A stretch of DNA of 30,278 nt from Acidulodesulfobacterium sp021802425 (GTDB taxonomy: Bacteria; SZUA-79; Acidulodesulfobacterales; Acidulodesulfobacteraceae): NCBI GenBank assembly GCA_021802425.1, contig JAJZXJ010000017.1:1-30278 (forward strand). The letters are read 5' to 3'. The translations under genes and the position numbers were made by a program. This document shows positions 22,194 to 30,278 of this stretch, piece by piece (position 1 is the stretch's first letter; every line of letters starts with the position of its first letter). The notes under the pieces were generated by a model. The model was not told the origin of the DNA. It saw only the letters and a list, made by a program, of their open reading frames with translations, and searched no databases.

Positions 22194-23948
22194 ATGTCAA
22201 TATCAGGAACTACATCGGCATATCCGAACCAGGGCTTAATTACAATGGGAACAGGTCCCGCATCGGGAATCAATTATTCCCAGATACTTGCCGCTTTACA
22301 GCAGTACCTTTCACAGCCTATAACGGTATTACAGACCCAAGAGGGGGTTTATAATAACCAGCTAAGCGCATGGCAGACGATAGGGACGGACTTAACGAAT
22401 CTTAACAACGCCGCTCAGGCGCTGGCAAGCCCAAGCCTGCTGCAAAATTATACCGCTACTTCAAGCAATACGGGGGTTGCTACTGCCACGGCATCATCGT
22501 CGGCTTTACCCGGCACATACTCTTTTACCGTTAATCAACTTGCACAGGCTAATGAGATAGGTTCTCAGGGTGTTGCCTCGACTTCCACTACCGTGGCCGG
22601 CTCCGGAACTGGAACATTTAATATAAAGGTTAACGGGACTACAACCGATGTAACATTGAATTCCACCACCGGTTATACCTTAGCCGATTTAGCACAGGCA
22701 ATAAATAATGCCAACGCCGGCGTAAGCGCCGCCATTATTAACGATGGGAGTGCCAACGACCCATACAGGCTTGTTTTAACAAGCAATAATACAGGCACGA
22801 ACGGTGCTATATCGATTACCAATAATTTATCGGGCGGCTCCGTAAATCTTAACTTTAATTCGACAACCATAAATCCGACATATTGGGTTAATCAAGCAGT
22901 TTCTACGGATGCTCTGCCTACGGATACGGGAACCTACACCGGAACGCAAACTCAGACATATACTTTTACGGCTCAAGGCAGCGGAACTGTCGGAACTAAT
23001 GCAATTACATATGACTGGACCAATTCTTCTGGTCAATCCGGAAGTTTTACGGTTCCGTCAACCGAAACGGGAACAACTTCTTATTATATAGACGGTTCTA
23101 CCTCGTCAAACTCTACTAACAGCGGCATCGAGCTTACCTTTACGGCAGGTCAAACCGTGTCATCGGGGGATAAGTTTTCTTTAGATGCCTTTAATCCTCA
23201 AATGGTAGCGGCTCAAAATGCCGTTATAAACTATGGAAACGATTATATAACGAGCCAGTCCAACACCGTAACTAATGCCATACCGGGTGTTACTTTAAGT
23301 CTTGCGGGAACAGGTTCGGCATCGGTAACCGTCGCTTTAAACAGCAGCGCGATAAATTCCGATGTCAGCAGCTTTATTTCGAGTTATAACCAGCTTATAT
23401 CTGATATAAATTCACAGCTTCAGTATAATACGCAAACAAAATCAAGCGGTCCTTTAGGAGGCAGCGCAACACTTATGACGCTAAAGAGTTCGCTTATGTC
23501 TTTTATGGCGGCGGAAGCGCCGGGTTTAACGGGCAATAACGGGCTTGCCTCGACTTACGGGATAACCGCAGACCCGTCCGGTTCGGGAAAGCTTCAGTTT
23601 AGTTCATCTACGCTCGATTCATTATTAACTTCCAGCCCGGCCAAGGCGCAACAGTATTTTAGCTCCTTGTTTGACGGTTCGCCGACGGCAAACGGCGTGG
23701 CGCAGGCCGGGGGAATGATAACCTATTTGAACAGCTATACTAATTCGGCAAACGGTATAATTCAGTATAAAGAAGCGGGAATAAACAGTAATATAACAAA
23801 TTTAAATAATCAAATTTCGTTGGAGCAAAGTATGGTTCAGCAGCAGATGGGCGTTTACACCCAAGAATTTTCGCAGCTTGAGTCTTATATAGGACAAATG
23901 AATACGACCAATCAGGCTTTAACAAGTTCTATCGCTCAACTGCCGTGA
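22194..23948 (+). CDS. fliD: Flagellar hook-associated protein 2 (filament cap)
   Basis: A 584-residue FliD, the cap that folds flagellin at the filament tip. The N-terminal FliD domain has SGINYSQILAALQQYLSQPI, LQTQEGVYNNQLSAWQTIGT and ALPGTYSFTVNQLAQA. The middle is Ser/Thr/Asn-rich and repetitive (about 110-340). The C-terminal domain has VNSSAIN-like and SFISSYNQLISDINSQLQYN, then GLASTYGITADPSGSGKLQF, and a long terminal coiled coil (ITNLNNQISLEQSMVQQQMG, FSQLESYIGQMNTTNQALTS). A strong AGGAGGTG site precedes the ATG. Longer than the E. coli protein (468) because of the variable middle. Confidence 0.93.
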   Translation: MSISGTTSAYPNQGLITMGTGPASGINYSQILAALQQYLSQPITVLQTQEGVYNNQLSAWQTIGTDLTNLNNAAQALASPSLLQNYTATSSNTGVATATASSSALPGTYSFTVNQLAQANEIGSQGVASTSTTVAGSGTGTFNIKVNGTTTDVTLNSTTGYTLADLAQAINNANAGVSAAIINDGSANDPYRLVLTSNNTGTNGAISITNNLSGGSVNLNFNSTTINPTYWVNQAVSTDALPTDTGTYTGTQTQTYTFTAQGSGTVGTNAITYDWTNSSGQSGSFTVPSTETGTTSYYIDGSTSSNSTNSGIELTFTAGQTVSSGDKFSLDAFNPQMVAAQNAVINYGNDYITSQSNTVTNAIPGVTLSLAGTGSASVTVALNSSAINSDVSSFISSYNQLISDINSQLQYNTQTKSSGPLGGSATLMTLKSSLMSFMAAEAPGLTGNNGLASTYGITADPSGSGKLQFSSSTLDSLLTSSPAKAQQYFSSLFDGSPTANGVAQAGGMITYLNSYTNSANGIIQYKEAGINSNITNLNNQISLEQSMVQQQMGVYTQEFSQLESYIGQMNTTNQALTSSIAQLP

Positions 23949-24044
23949 TTGGCGTATGGATATTGGCTGGACAGGACTTCCGCTTTTGTGGAAATGATTT
24001 TTGGTTTGCATTAATTATAAATTAATATATCAGGGAGTAAAATT

Positions 24045-24485
24045 ATGCAGAATGGCGGTTATGATAATTATCAGGGTATCGATGTTGCAACGGCGGATCA
24101 GGGAAAACTTATTTTAATGGCTTACGAGGGGACGATAAATTTCGTAAAAATGGCCAAAGAAAGATTAATGGCAAACGACTATGCAGGGAAATCCATAAAT
24201 ATATCCAATGCCGTTGCAATTATAAATGAACTCAGGAGTAGGATAGATATAGAAAAAGGCGGCGAGACGGCTAAAAATTTGAATAATTTATATATTTTTT
24301 TATCGATGCATTTAACCACGGCCAATTTAAAAAAGGATGCTCATAAAATGGACGAGGCTGTAAAAATTCTTGAAAATTTATATAACGGCTGGGTCAATAT
24401 TGTTGAATTAGAGAAGAAAAAAGCTTTAAACGGGTTTAATGATGAGAGGGAGACCGTTAATTTGACCGCTAATGTCGTGGCGTAG
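24045..24485 (+). CDS. fliS: Flagellin chaperone FliS
   Basis: A 146-residue helical export chaperone that binds the flagellin C-terminus in the cytoplasm. Family features: DNYQGIDVATADQGKLILMA followed by YEGTINFVKMAKERL, NISNAVAIINELRSRIDIEK, LNNLYIFLSMHLTTANLKKD, and AVKILENLYNGWVNI. A GGGAGT site precedes the ATG. Its stop is 2 bases before the GTG start of the next glycosyltransferase, so flagellar and glycosylation genes are likely cotranscribed. Confidence 0.93.
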   Translation: MQNGGYDNYQGIDVATADQGKLILMAYEGTINFVKMAKERLMANDYAGKSINISNAVAIINELRSRIDIEKGGETAKNLNNLYIFLSMHLTTANLKKDAHKMDEAVKILENLYNGWVNIVELEKKKALNGFNDERETVNLTANVVA

Positions 24486-24487
24486 CA

Positions 24488-26176
24488 GTGATTAATGACG
24501 AACTTCCGGAGATTATTTTATTTCAACGAAGAAGGGTAGGAGACCTTTTTCAAAGCCTTCCTTTAGTTAAAAATATACTGCCCCGATTTAACGATAAATG
24601 CCGTTTATTTATTGTCGTTAATAAAGATTTAAAGATATTGCAGCCTTTTTTTGAACCGAATATCGCTTTAATAGATTTAAACGACTTTTTTAAAGAATTT
24701 TACGGTATCGATTTAAATGAAAGCACATATCTGGATTTTTTAAATCTAACCAAAGATGCCGTTGTTTTTGACACAGCCATAAACCTTAATTACAATTTAA
24801 CGAATTCTTTAATATTCAATATTATTCAGGCAGGGTCTAAATCAGGTTTTATAGCAAATCAAAAAGGGGATAAAAAGCAAAAAATAATTTATCCGTTAAA
24901 GGCGGTAAGCTATTTTTTTAACTCTATAAGGCATAGAAATCAAAACAGGATTAATATAGCGGATATTTTTTGCCTGTTTAACCCCGATTTTTATTTAAGA
25001 AATAAAAATCATTCAAGCAAAGATAACAATAAAGGTTTTGACAGGCTAAAAAAAATAAAAAAAAGAGACCATAGCTTTAAAAGGGTTATATTTGCCGTAG
25101 GCGCAAGTTCTCCGAAAAGGCAGTGGGACAATAATGAGTTATCGGAACTCATCAAATTAATACACGGCAATTACCCTGATTTTGAAATTATATTAGCCGG
25201 TTTAAAAGAGGAATCGGATTATGCAAAACAGATTGAAAATAGTCTTGATTTCCCTATTTTAAATCTTGTCGGCGGGACATCGCTGACAGAGGTAATAGAA
25301 CTTTTAAAAACAGGAGATATTATAATCTCGCCCGATACGGGGCTTCTTCAAATTGCTTCTTTTATCGGACTTAAAATAGCGGCTATTTTTCTGGGAAATG
25401 CAAATGTATATGAAACCGGTCCATATCTGGAAGGCTCTTATGTAATCTCTCCGGCTATAGGTTGTTATCCCTGCCTTGAACATTTAAGGTGCGAATTTGA
25501 TTATGAATGTAAAAAAAGAATAAAAGCAAAGGATGTTTTTAACCTTGTTGAGCTGATGCTGTTAAGGGACGGCGGCAGTGGGTTTAATTATAATAGTAAG
25601 AAAAAGGGTAATATTTTAAGGGATTGTGAAGGAGATTTTAGGGAAGGGAGGTTTAATTTATATAAAATATCTAACGATATAACGCTTTCGCCTGTCCCTG
25701 TATTTAAATCAAAATTGGATAAAATAAGCCTTGCGTCGGAGATTTTTAAATTCGGATGGTTTAAAATCCTTTCGGATAATAAAATTAGCGCGGATTATGA
25801 CGATATATTAAAATATTTAACCGATTATTTTATTTTGGATTTAGATATTGCCAAATCTATCAATGATGATATAATGTTTTTTAAAAATATAATGGCGAAC
25901 GCGTTGAAAACAAATGAAATTTCCGAAAATTTTATTTTGTTTTTAAAAAACATGGCAATAAATTATCCGCATTTGTCGCTCCCGCTTAATTACTTTATAA
26001 GCGAGATACGGTTCGGCATGCAGATCGGCGACAAAAAATATATAAAATCGTCTTTTGAGGGTATTGACCTCTTTTTAGAAAACGCGCATATTGTGTTAAA
26101 TAAAATGGGTTCTCTGGATTATCGCTTCGCTCTCGGCTTTCAGCCTCGTGAAGTTTCAAAGAAACTTTCCCGCTGA
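24488..26176 (+). CDS. GT9 (heptosyltransferase-like) glycosyltransferase with C-terminal extension
   Basis: A 562-residue protein. Residues about 1-355 are a GT-B fold of the ADP-heptose transferase family (GT9): IILFQRRRVGDLFQSLPLVK at the start, VIFAVGASSPKRQWDNNELS at about 200, and ISPDTGLLQIASFIGLKIAA at about 280. A cysteine cluster CYPCLEHLRCEFDYEC follows, as seen near the end of GT9 proteins. The canonical DTGxxH has Gln where His is usual. A helical 200-residue extension of unknown function follows. The start is GTG, 2 bases after fliS. The last 20 residues (YRFALGFQPREVSKKLSR) and the stop are encoded by a structured repeat. The place after fliS suggests flagellin or surface glycan modification; substrate unknown. 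It is a paralogue of the gene at 28128. Confidence 0.82.
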   Translation: MINDELPEIILFQRRRVGDLFQSLPLVKNILPRFNDKCRLFIVVNKDLKILQPFFEPNIALIDLNDFFKEFYGIDLNESTYLDFLNLTKDAVVFDTAINLNYNLTNSLIFNIIQAGSKSGFIANQKGDKKQKIIYPLKAVSYFFNSIRHRNQNRINIADIFCLFNPDFYLRNKNHSSKDNNKGFDRLKKIKKRDHSFKRVIFAVGASSPKRQWDNNELSELIKLIHGNYPDFEIILAGLKEESDYAKQIENSLDFPILNLVGGTSLTEVIELLKTGDIIISPDTGLLQIASFIGLKIAAIFLGNANVYETGPYLEGSYVISPAIGCYPCLEHLRCEFDYECKKRIKAKDVFNLVELMLLRDGGSGFNYNSKKKGNILRDCEGDFREGRFNLYKISNDITLSPVPVFKSKLDKISLASEIFKFGWFKILSDNKISADYDDILKYLTDYFILDLDIAKSINDDIMFFKNIMANALKTNEISENFILFLKNMAINYPHLSLPLNYFISEIRFGMQIGDKKYIKSSFEGIDLFLENAHIVLNKMGSLDYRFALGFQPREVSKKLSR

Positions 26177-26182
26177 AGCGGG
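26112..26182. repeat. Structured repeat at the 3' end of the GT9 gene
   Basis: It contains CTGGATTATCGCTTCGCTCT (26113-26132), hairpin AAGTTTC-aaa-GAAACTT (26151-26167) and hairpin CCCGC-tgaa-GCGGG (26169-26182). The 7-3-7 hairpin has the same shape as AAGTTAC-gaa-GTAACTT around pilM but with compensating bases. The CGCTTCGCTCTCGG part is the inverse of CCGAGAGCGGAGCG at about 13097-13110. The glycosyltransferase stop TGA lies in the loop of the last hairpin, which may also act as a weak terminator. Confidence 0.65.
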
Positions 26183-26227
26183 TTGGGACATTAGTAAAAA
26201 CTTTAAATTTTAACTTTAATTGTCGAA

Positions 26228-28117
26228 ATGGATTTTTTTAAAGCGAATGTAGAAAAGATAAAGCGAAAAAATCCTGATTTATATAACTTATTAATTTCCA
26301 ATGAAAAATTAGATTTAGAATTTAATTTAACCGTTATAAAAACAAAAAAAGAAGGTTTTAATTCTTTAAAGATAAATAATATCACCGTTCATTCCGTTTA
26401 CGACCCTTTTGCCGAGGCAAAAAAATGGGTAGAGGTTAATTTAGGCATCGCCGGTCATAAGTCTAAAAGGGTTATAGTCTTTGGTTTGGGCGCAGGCTAT
26501 CATATTAAAGAATTGATTCAGGAGTTATCCGAAAGGGCAGGTAAAAACGGCGAAGTTCCCGCTATCGATGTAATAGAACCGGATATTCAAACGCTGCTAT
26601 TTATATTAAAAAATTTTGATATTTCGGATATATTAGATTACATTAATATAATAATTTGCCGGAAAGATATTGGGGAAAACGATTTTTACCTCAGCCTTAA
26701 CCTGTCCGAATATAATCTTTTACTGTTTTCTCTTCCAAGTTATCAAAAAATATTTACAGATATTTATTCCCCGCTGTTTAAAACATATACTATAAGACAA
26801 CTTTTTAACAACTCAAAGTTTAAAGTGAGCGTCGTTCAGCCGATCTACGGCGGCTCTTCCACCATAGGCAATTATATCCGCAAGGCTTTTCTGAACGAAG
26901 GATATAATGCCGATATTATAGACTTTTCACCCTTCTATCAAGCGTATAAATCGTTTGAAAGTTATACCGCCGACAGCGTTAATCTTGAGGCGTTAAGGCA
27001 GAATTTTTTTAATGTTTTAGGAGAGGCATTGCTGGCGAAAGTAGGCGAAAATCCACCGGATTTATTGTTTTTTATGGCTCAAGCGCCCGTCAACAGCAAA
27101 GTTTTATCGAAAATCAGGGATATGGGCATAAAAACGGCATATTGGTTTGTCGAAGACTTTAGGTTAATGACATACTGGGATAAAATTGCCCCGTTTGTCG
27201 ATTATTTTTTTACTATCCAAAGGGATGAATTTTTTGAAAGGTTGAAAGGATTGGGTCTTAATAACTATTATTATATGGAGCTTGCCTGTCTTCCGGATTT
27301 TCACAGGAAGTTTAAAGAAGATGAAATTAATATAAAGGATATGGAGTTTTACGGAAGCGATGCCGGCTTTGCAGGGGCTGGGTATTATAATAGAAGGAAT
27401 GTGTTCCTAAAACTTATAGATTTGAAAAACTTTAAAATTTGGGGCAGGGATTGGGATTTAAACTCGCCCCTCGGTTTATTTATAAAAAATAATAATCTTG
27501 GCTTTACCGAAGAAGAGGCGGTTAAGATTTATAATTACACAAAGATTAATATAAATCTTCATTCATCGAGTTACCACTGGGATATAAACCCTGAAGGCGA
27601 TTTTTTAAATCCCCGTTTTTATGAAATTATTGCGTGCGGCGGATTTCAGCTTGTCGATTATCGCAAGTATATGGAGCCGGAGTTTGAACCGGGTAAAGAT
27701 TTTGTGGTTTTTAACGATGTGATGGATTTAAAGAAAAAGATAGAATACTATCTGGAGCATGAAGATGAAAGGCTTGAGATAGCAAATCACGGATATGAAA
27801 AGGTAAGAATTCATCACACATACGAAAGGCGCGTAAGAGATATAATGGACATTGTTTTAGTTAATTCTTTCGACAGCTTTAAGACTAAATTTATTTATAA
27901 AAAAATAGGTATCGATAAATTATTGGATGAGGTAAAAGAAGACGAAGAGCTGTGCAATATCATTGTGTCCATGGTAAATAAAGGCTTAATAAAAGACGGA
28001 AATATTTCGGTGGACGAACTGGCGGAATATGTTAAATCAGGAAGCGGAAGGCTTTCGAAAACCGAGGCGTTAATATTATTGCTTCAGCAAATCAGGCAAA
28101 AAATTACGGCTTTTTAG
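26228..28117 (+). CDS. Maf-like N-terminal domain fused to CgeB-like glycosyltransferase
   Basis: A 629-residue cytoplasmic protein. Residues about 30-200 resemble the N-terminal region of Maf (motility-associated factor) proteins: NITVHSVYDPFAEAKKWVEV, then the Rossmann-like VIVFGLGAGYHIKELIQEL and IDVIEPDIQTLLFIL. Residues about 203-545 are a GT-B glycosyltransferase of the CgeB/Glyco_trans_1_2 type: VSVVQPIYGGSSTIGNYIRK, TAYWFVEDFRLMTYWDKIAP, and the donor-site block PRFYEIIACGGFQLVDYRKY followed by KDFVVFNDVMDLKKKIEYYL and HHTYERRVRDIM. The C-terminal 70 residues are helical. The ribosome site is weak. Maf proteins glycosylate flagellin in Campylobacter, Aeromonas and others, so a role in flagellin glycosylation fits the position after fliC-flaG-fliD-fliS. 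The Maf similarity is moderate and the acceptor is inference. Confidence 0.78.
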   Translation: MDFFKANVEKIKRKNPDLYNLLISNEKLDLEFNLTVIKTKKEGFNSLKINNITVHSVYDPFAEAKKWVEVNLGIAGHKSKRVIVFGLGAGYHIKELIQELSERAGKNGEVPAIDVIEPDIQTLLFILKNFDISDILDYINIIICRKDIGENDFYLSLNLSEYNLLLFSLPSYQKIFTDIYSPLFKTYTIRQLFNNSKFKVSVVQPIYGGSSTIGNYIRKAFLNEGYNADIIDFSPFYQAYKSFESYTADSVNLEALRQNFFNVLGEALLAKVGENPPDLLFFMAQAPVNSKVLSKIRDMGIKTAYWFVEDFRLMTYWDKIAPFVDYFFTIQRDEFFERLKGLGLNNYYYMELACLPDFHRKFKEDEINIKDMEFYGSDAGFAGAGYYNRRNVFLKLIDLKNFKIWGRDWDLNSPLGLFIKNNNLGFTEEEAVKIYNYTKININLHSSSYHWDINPEGDFLNPRFYEIIACGGFQLVDYRKYMEPEFEPGKDFVVFNDVMDLKKKIEYYLEHEDERLEIANHGYEKVRIHHTYERRVRDIMDIVLVNSFDSFKTKFIYKKIGIDKLLDEVKEDEELCNIIVSMVNKGLIKDGNISVDELAEYVKSGSGRLSKTEALILLLQQIRQKITAF

Positions 28118-28127
28118 TTTTTAACCG

Positions 28128-29837
28128 ATGAAATCAAAAAAAATATTAATAATAAATTTCACGAGGATGGGGGATTTAATTGAATCCACATCCCTGTTTA
28201 AAAAGATTAAAACGGTATATCCGGATAGTTTTGTGACCCTTCTTGTGCTGCCGGAGTTTTATGAGATATGCGGGTTTTTTGACGACATAGATGAAGTTGT
28301 AAAGTTTGATATAACAAATATATCTGCGGATATTTTTAATAATAATTACAGGTTTAGTTATAAACTTTATAAATCTTTAGAAAATTTTTTAAATAGATTT
28401 ACGGAGCTAAATTATGAAATCGTTTTTAATTTGACGCATGATATAATAAGCTCATATTTCATGTATTTATTAAAAGCCGGTAAATTTATCGGCTTTTCAA
28501 GGGGTAGAGAAGGAGATTTACTTAAAATCGGGGAGATCGTACTATTTTTTATAGGAGCCGCAAAAATAAGGAAAGCAAGCTGCATTAACTTAGTCGATAT
28601 TTATGAAGAGATGCTGCCTCAAAAGGCAGCTGCAAGAAGAGTTTATTTAAACACCTCAAAAAAAATAGATGCCCGCGAATCTGCCAAAAAAATTTTATCC
28701 AAAAACGGCGTTAAAGAAAATGATGTTGTTATATCATTTGCCGTTGGGGCATCGTCCGAATTAAAAAAATGGAAAAAAGAATATTTTTTGGAACTTGCAA
28801 AATTGTTAATAAAATATGATATAAATATTAAAATATTAATATTAGGCGCACAATATGACAAACCCGCAGGAGTTTATATAAAGAAAAATATAGAAAATGA
28901 ATTTAGCGGTAATGTTATCGATTTGACGGGAAACACATCGGTTTCCGAGCTTGTAAATATTACCCATCGCAGCGATATTTTGATTACGAACGATACAGGC
29001 ACAATGCATATCGCGGCAGGGGTAGGGACAGATATTATCGTTATTTATACAGGTCAGGCGGGATATTTCGAGACGGGTCCTTATGCGGAAAATCAGGTAT
29101 TGGTATTGCCGGATATTCCATGTTTTCCGTGTGATTTTGGGGTTAAGTGCAATAATTTTATCTGTGCCGACTATATCCAGCCTGATAGTATTTTTGAAAT
29201 TGTTAAGTTAAAATTAGAACAGGGGCTCAATAGAGAAAACTTAAAGGATTTAAATTTAGGAAAAATTAATTTGCTTATCTCAAAATTCGATAAATTTGGA
29301 TTTATGGATTATGTGCCATTGAAAAGGAGAAAACTTTCTTTTGACGATTTAAAGTTAAGAATATTTAAATTATCTATGGAATCCGTGTTGAATAAAAATA
29401 TTCCCGACCAAATTGCAAAAGACGATATCGCAGAAATATTAAATAACTACTCTAATATGGATGAAAGTATATCCGATGATTTAGATAAGTTAGTTGAAGT
29501 GATAGACAAAATGATTAGCTTTTGTTCCAAGGCTATGAAGGATCTGAAATTTATACTAAGAGATTTATTAGGTTCAAGAATCGATATTAATAAAGCTGCC
29601 GCTATGCTGAATAATATCGAAAATTCGGATAGAAATTTGCTTTTTAACGGACTTATATACGATGAACTTTTTGTGTTAAACATTATGTATAAGTCTTATA
29701 AGGAAAGTATCCTCAGCTATGACCTTTTTGGGATTAGCGTCGATTCGCTTAAGAATTTTTCTAAGTATAAGCTTTATTTACAAAATTATAAAAGATTAAT
29801 TGCGGAGTTTAAAGAGGAAATGAGCGCAATATTTTAA
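28128..29837 (+). CDS. GT9 (heptosyltransferase-like) glycosyltransferase with C-terminal extension
   Basis: A 569-residue paralogue of the protein at 24488. The GT9 region (about 1-365) has ILIINFTRMGDLIESTSLFK, VISFAVGASSELKKWKKEYF, DILITNDTGTMHIAAGVGTD (complete DTGxxH), and CFPCDFGVKCNNFIC. About 200 further residues are helical and Lys/Asp/Ile-rich, resembling in placement the extension of its paralogue, e.g. the start FDDLKLRIFKLSMESVLN. It lies 10 bases after the Maf/CgeB-like gene and is in the same transcript. The donor could be a nucleotide-activated heptose or another sugar; nothing in the sequence decides. Confidence 0.83.
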   Translation: MKSKKILIINFTRMGDLIESTSLFKKIKTVYPDSFVTLLVLPEFYEICGFFDDIDEVVKFDITNISADIFNNNYRFSYKLYKSLENFLNRFTELNYEIVFNLTHDIISSYFMYLLKAGKFIGFSRGREGDLLKIGEIVLFFIGAAKIRKASCINLVDIYEEMLPQKAAARRVYLNTSKKIDARESAKKILSKNGVKENDVVISFAVGASSELKKWKKEYFLELAKLLIKYDINIKILILGAQYDKPAGVYIKKNIENEFSGNVIDLTGNTSVSELVNITHRSDILITNDTGTMHIAAGVGTDIIVIYTGQAGYFETGPYAENQVLVLPDIPCFPCDFGVKCNNFICADYIQPDSIFEIVKLKLEQGLNRENLKDLNLGKINLLISKFDKFGFMDYVPLKRRKLSFDDLKLRIFKLSMESVLNKNIPDQIAKDDIAEILNNYSNMDESISDDLDKLVEVIDKMISFCSKAMKDLKFILRDLLGSRIDINKAAAMLNNIENSDRNLLFNGLIYDELFVLNIMYKSYKESILSYDLFGISVDSLKNFSKYKLYLQNYKRLIAEFKEEMSAIF

Positions 29838-29900
29838 TATTAGCTTAAAAATTTGATAAAAAAATTTAATTTAATTTAATAAATAAATGGGGATTTATTT

Positions 29901-30278
29901 ATGATGAAGATAAAAATAGACGGAAATGATGTAGATTTGTCTGTCCATGGCAATAAGCAGGACAGTCTGTATGATTTTATTTCAAACGGTATCGTAAATT
30001 TTATTCCAAAGGGCAGGGTGATTAAAGATATATATTTAAACGGAACGAAATTCGACGAACTTTTGATAAACGATGAAAAAGCTAAGGCGCTCGGATTGGG
30101 CGAGGACGGAGAATTAAGTATTATTACCATGGGTTCGAATGAATTAATTTTGGAATCCATTTCCGCAATTAATAACTATTTTAATGATTTATCGAAAAAT
30201 TTAAGCAAAGTTTCGGACCTTTTGAGGGTTGGAAACGATAAGGACGGTTTTAACGACTTTGCGGCGGATTTGAAAGGC
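29901..30278 (+). CDS. Unrecognised protein (3' partial)
   Basis: An open frame of 126 codons runs from ATG 29901 (MMKIKIDGNDVDLSVHGNKQ) to the window end without a stop. A second ATG at 29904 is possible. AATGGGGAT lies about 9 bases upstream as a weak ribosome site. The first 80 residues alternate beta-like and charged segments (FISNGIVNFIPKGRVIKDIY, LGLGEDGELSIITMGSNEL), followed by an amphipathic helix (LILESISAINNYFNDLSKNL). I do not recognise a family. It follows the glycosyltransferase by 63 bases in the same direction and may belong to the same flagellar or glycosylation operon. Confidence 0.7.
   Translation, partial: MMKIKIDGNDVDLSVHGNKQDSLYDFISNGIVNFIPKGRVIKDIYLNGTKFDELLINDEKAKALGLGEDGELSIITMGSNELILESISAINNYFNDLSKNLSKVSDLLRVGNDKDGFNDFAADLKG

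Noticed and set aside
23976..24002. Terminator after fliD (TTCCGC-tttt-GTGGAA then ATGATTTTT)
   Set aside because: Short stem with a weak G-T pair and an interrupted T-run; too weak to call, and fliS follows in the same direction.

Overview
This is an AT-rich chromosomal window from a Gram-negative, flagellated, chemolithotroph-like bacterium. It looks like a metagenome scaffold, because it contains a run of exactly 100 N (18255-18354). A secretin with PilMNOP, a single-flagellin flagellar cluster, FolE2, rubrerythrin and a complete sulfur-oxidation type Hdr (sHdr) locus together suggest a deltaproteobacterium-like organism. The acid-mine-drainage order Acidulodesulfobacterales is my guess; this taxonomy is inference and no marker gene here settles it. 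I found no rRNA, tRNA, CRISPR array or transposase gene.

Layout. (1) 1-4629: metal and stress genes. These are a 5'-truncated double-domain universal stress protein, a VIT1/CCC1-family metal transporter, a convergent MFS transporter, and an unusual fusion of a ferritin-like diiron domain to a formate/nitrite-transporter (FNT) channel. (2) 4917-11175: an sHdr gene set in the order hdrC1-hdrB1-hdrA-hyp-hdrC2-hdrB2, followed by a stand-alone rubrerythrin. The order matches the cytoplasmic sulfur-oxidising heterodisulfide-reductase-like complex. The usual partners (lipoate-binding protein, TusA, DsrE) are not in the window. (3) 11195-12739: a divergent ArnT/PMT-like membrane glycosyltransferase. 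(4) 13138-17273: pilM-pilN-pilO-pilP-pilQ, the inner-membrane alignment complex and outer-membrane secretin of a type IV pilus or related machine. (5) 17401-20201: folE2 (interrupted by the gap at its 3' end), aroC and aroK. (6) 20449-24485: flagellin, flaG, fliD and fliS, with a good sigma-28 promoter upstream of flagellin. (7) 24488-30278: two GT9-like glycosyltransferases flanking a Maf-like/CgeB-like fusion protein, probably a flagellin or surface glycosylation unit, then an unrecognised gene cut by the window end.

The most striking non-coding feature is the density of small structured repeats. A 184-bp element with perfect 24-bp terminal inverted repeats lies at 837-1020 and carries nested dRS3-like palindromes. 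A tandem pair of about 84-bp units sits inside the sHdr operon. A family built on a 7-nt/3-nt/7-nt hairpin occurs on both sides of pilM and at the 3' end of a glycosyltransferase gene, with compensatory base changes. A second family (GGTCTGATTT or GGGACAGAT cores with A/T tails) occurs between pilQ and folE2 and also in frame inside folE2 and aroK, where it adds residues to these enzymes.
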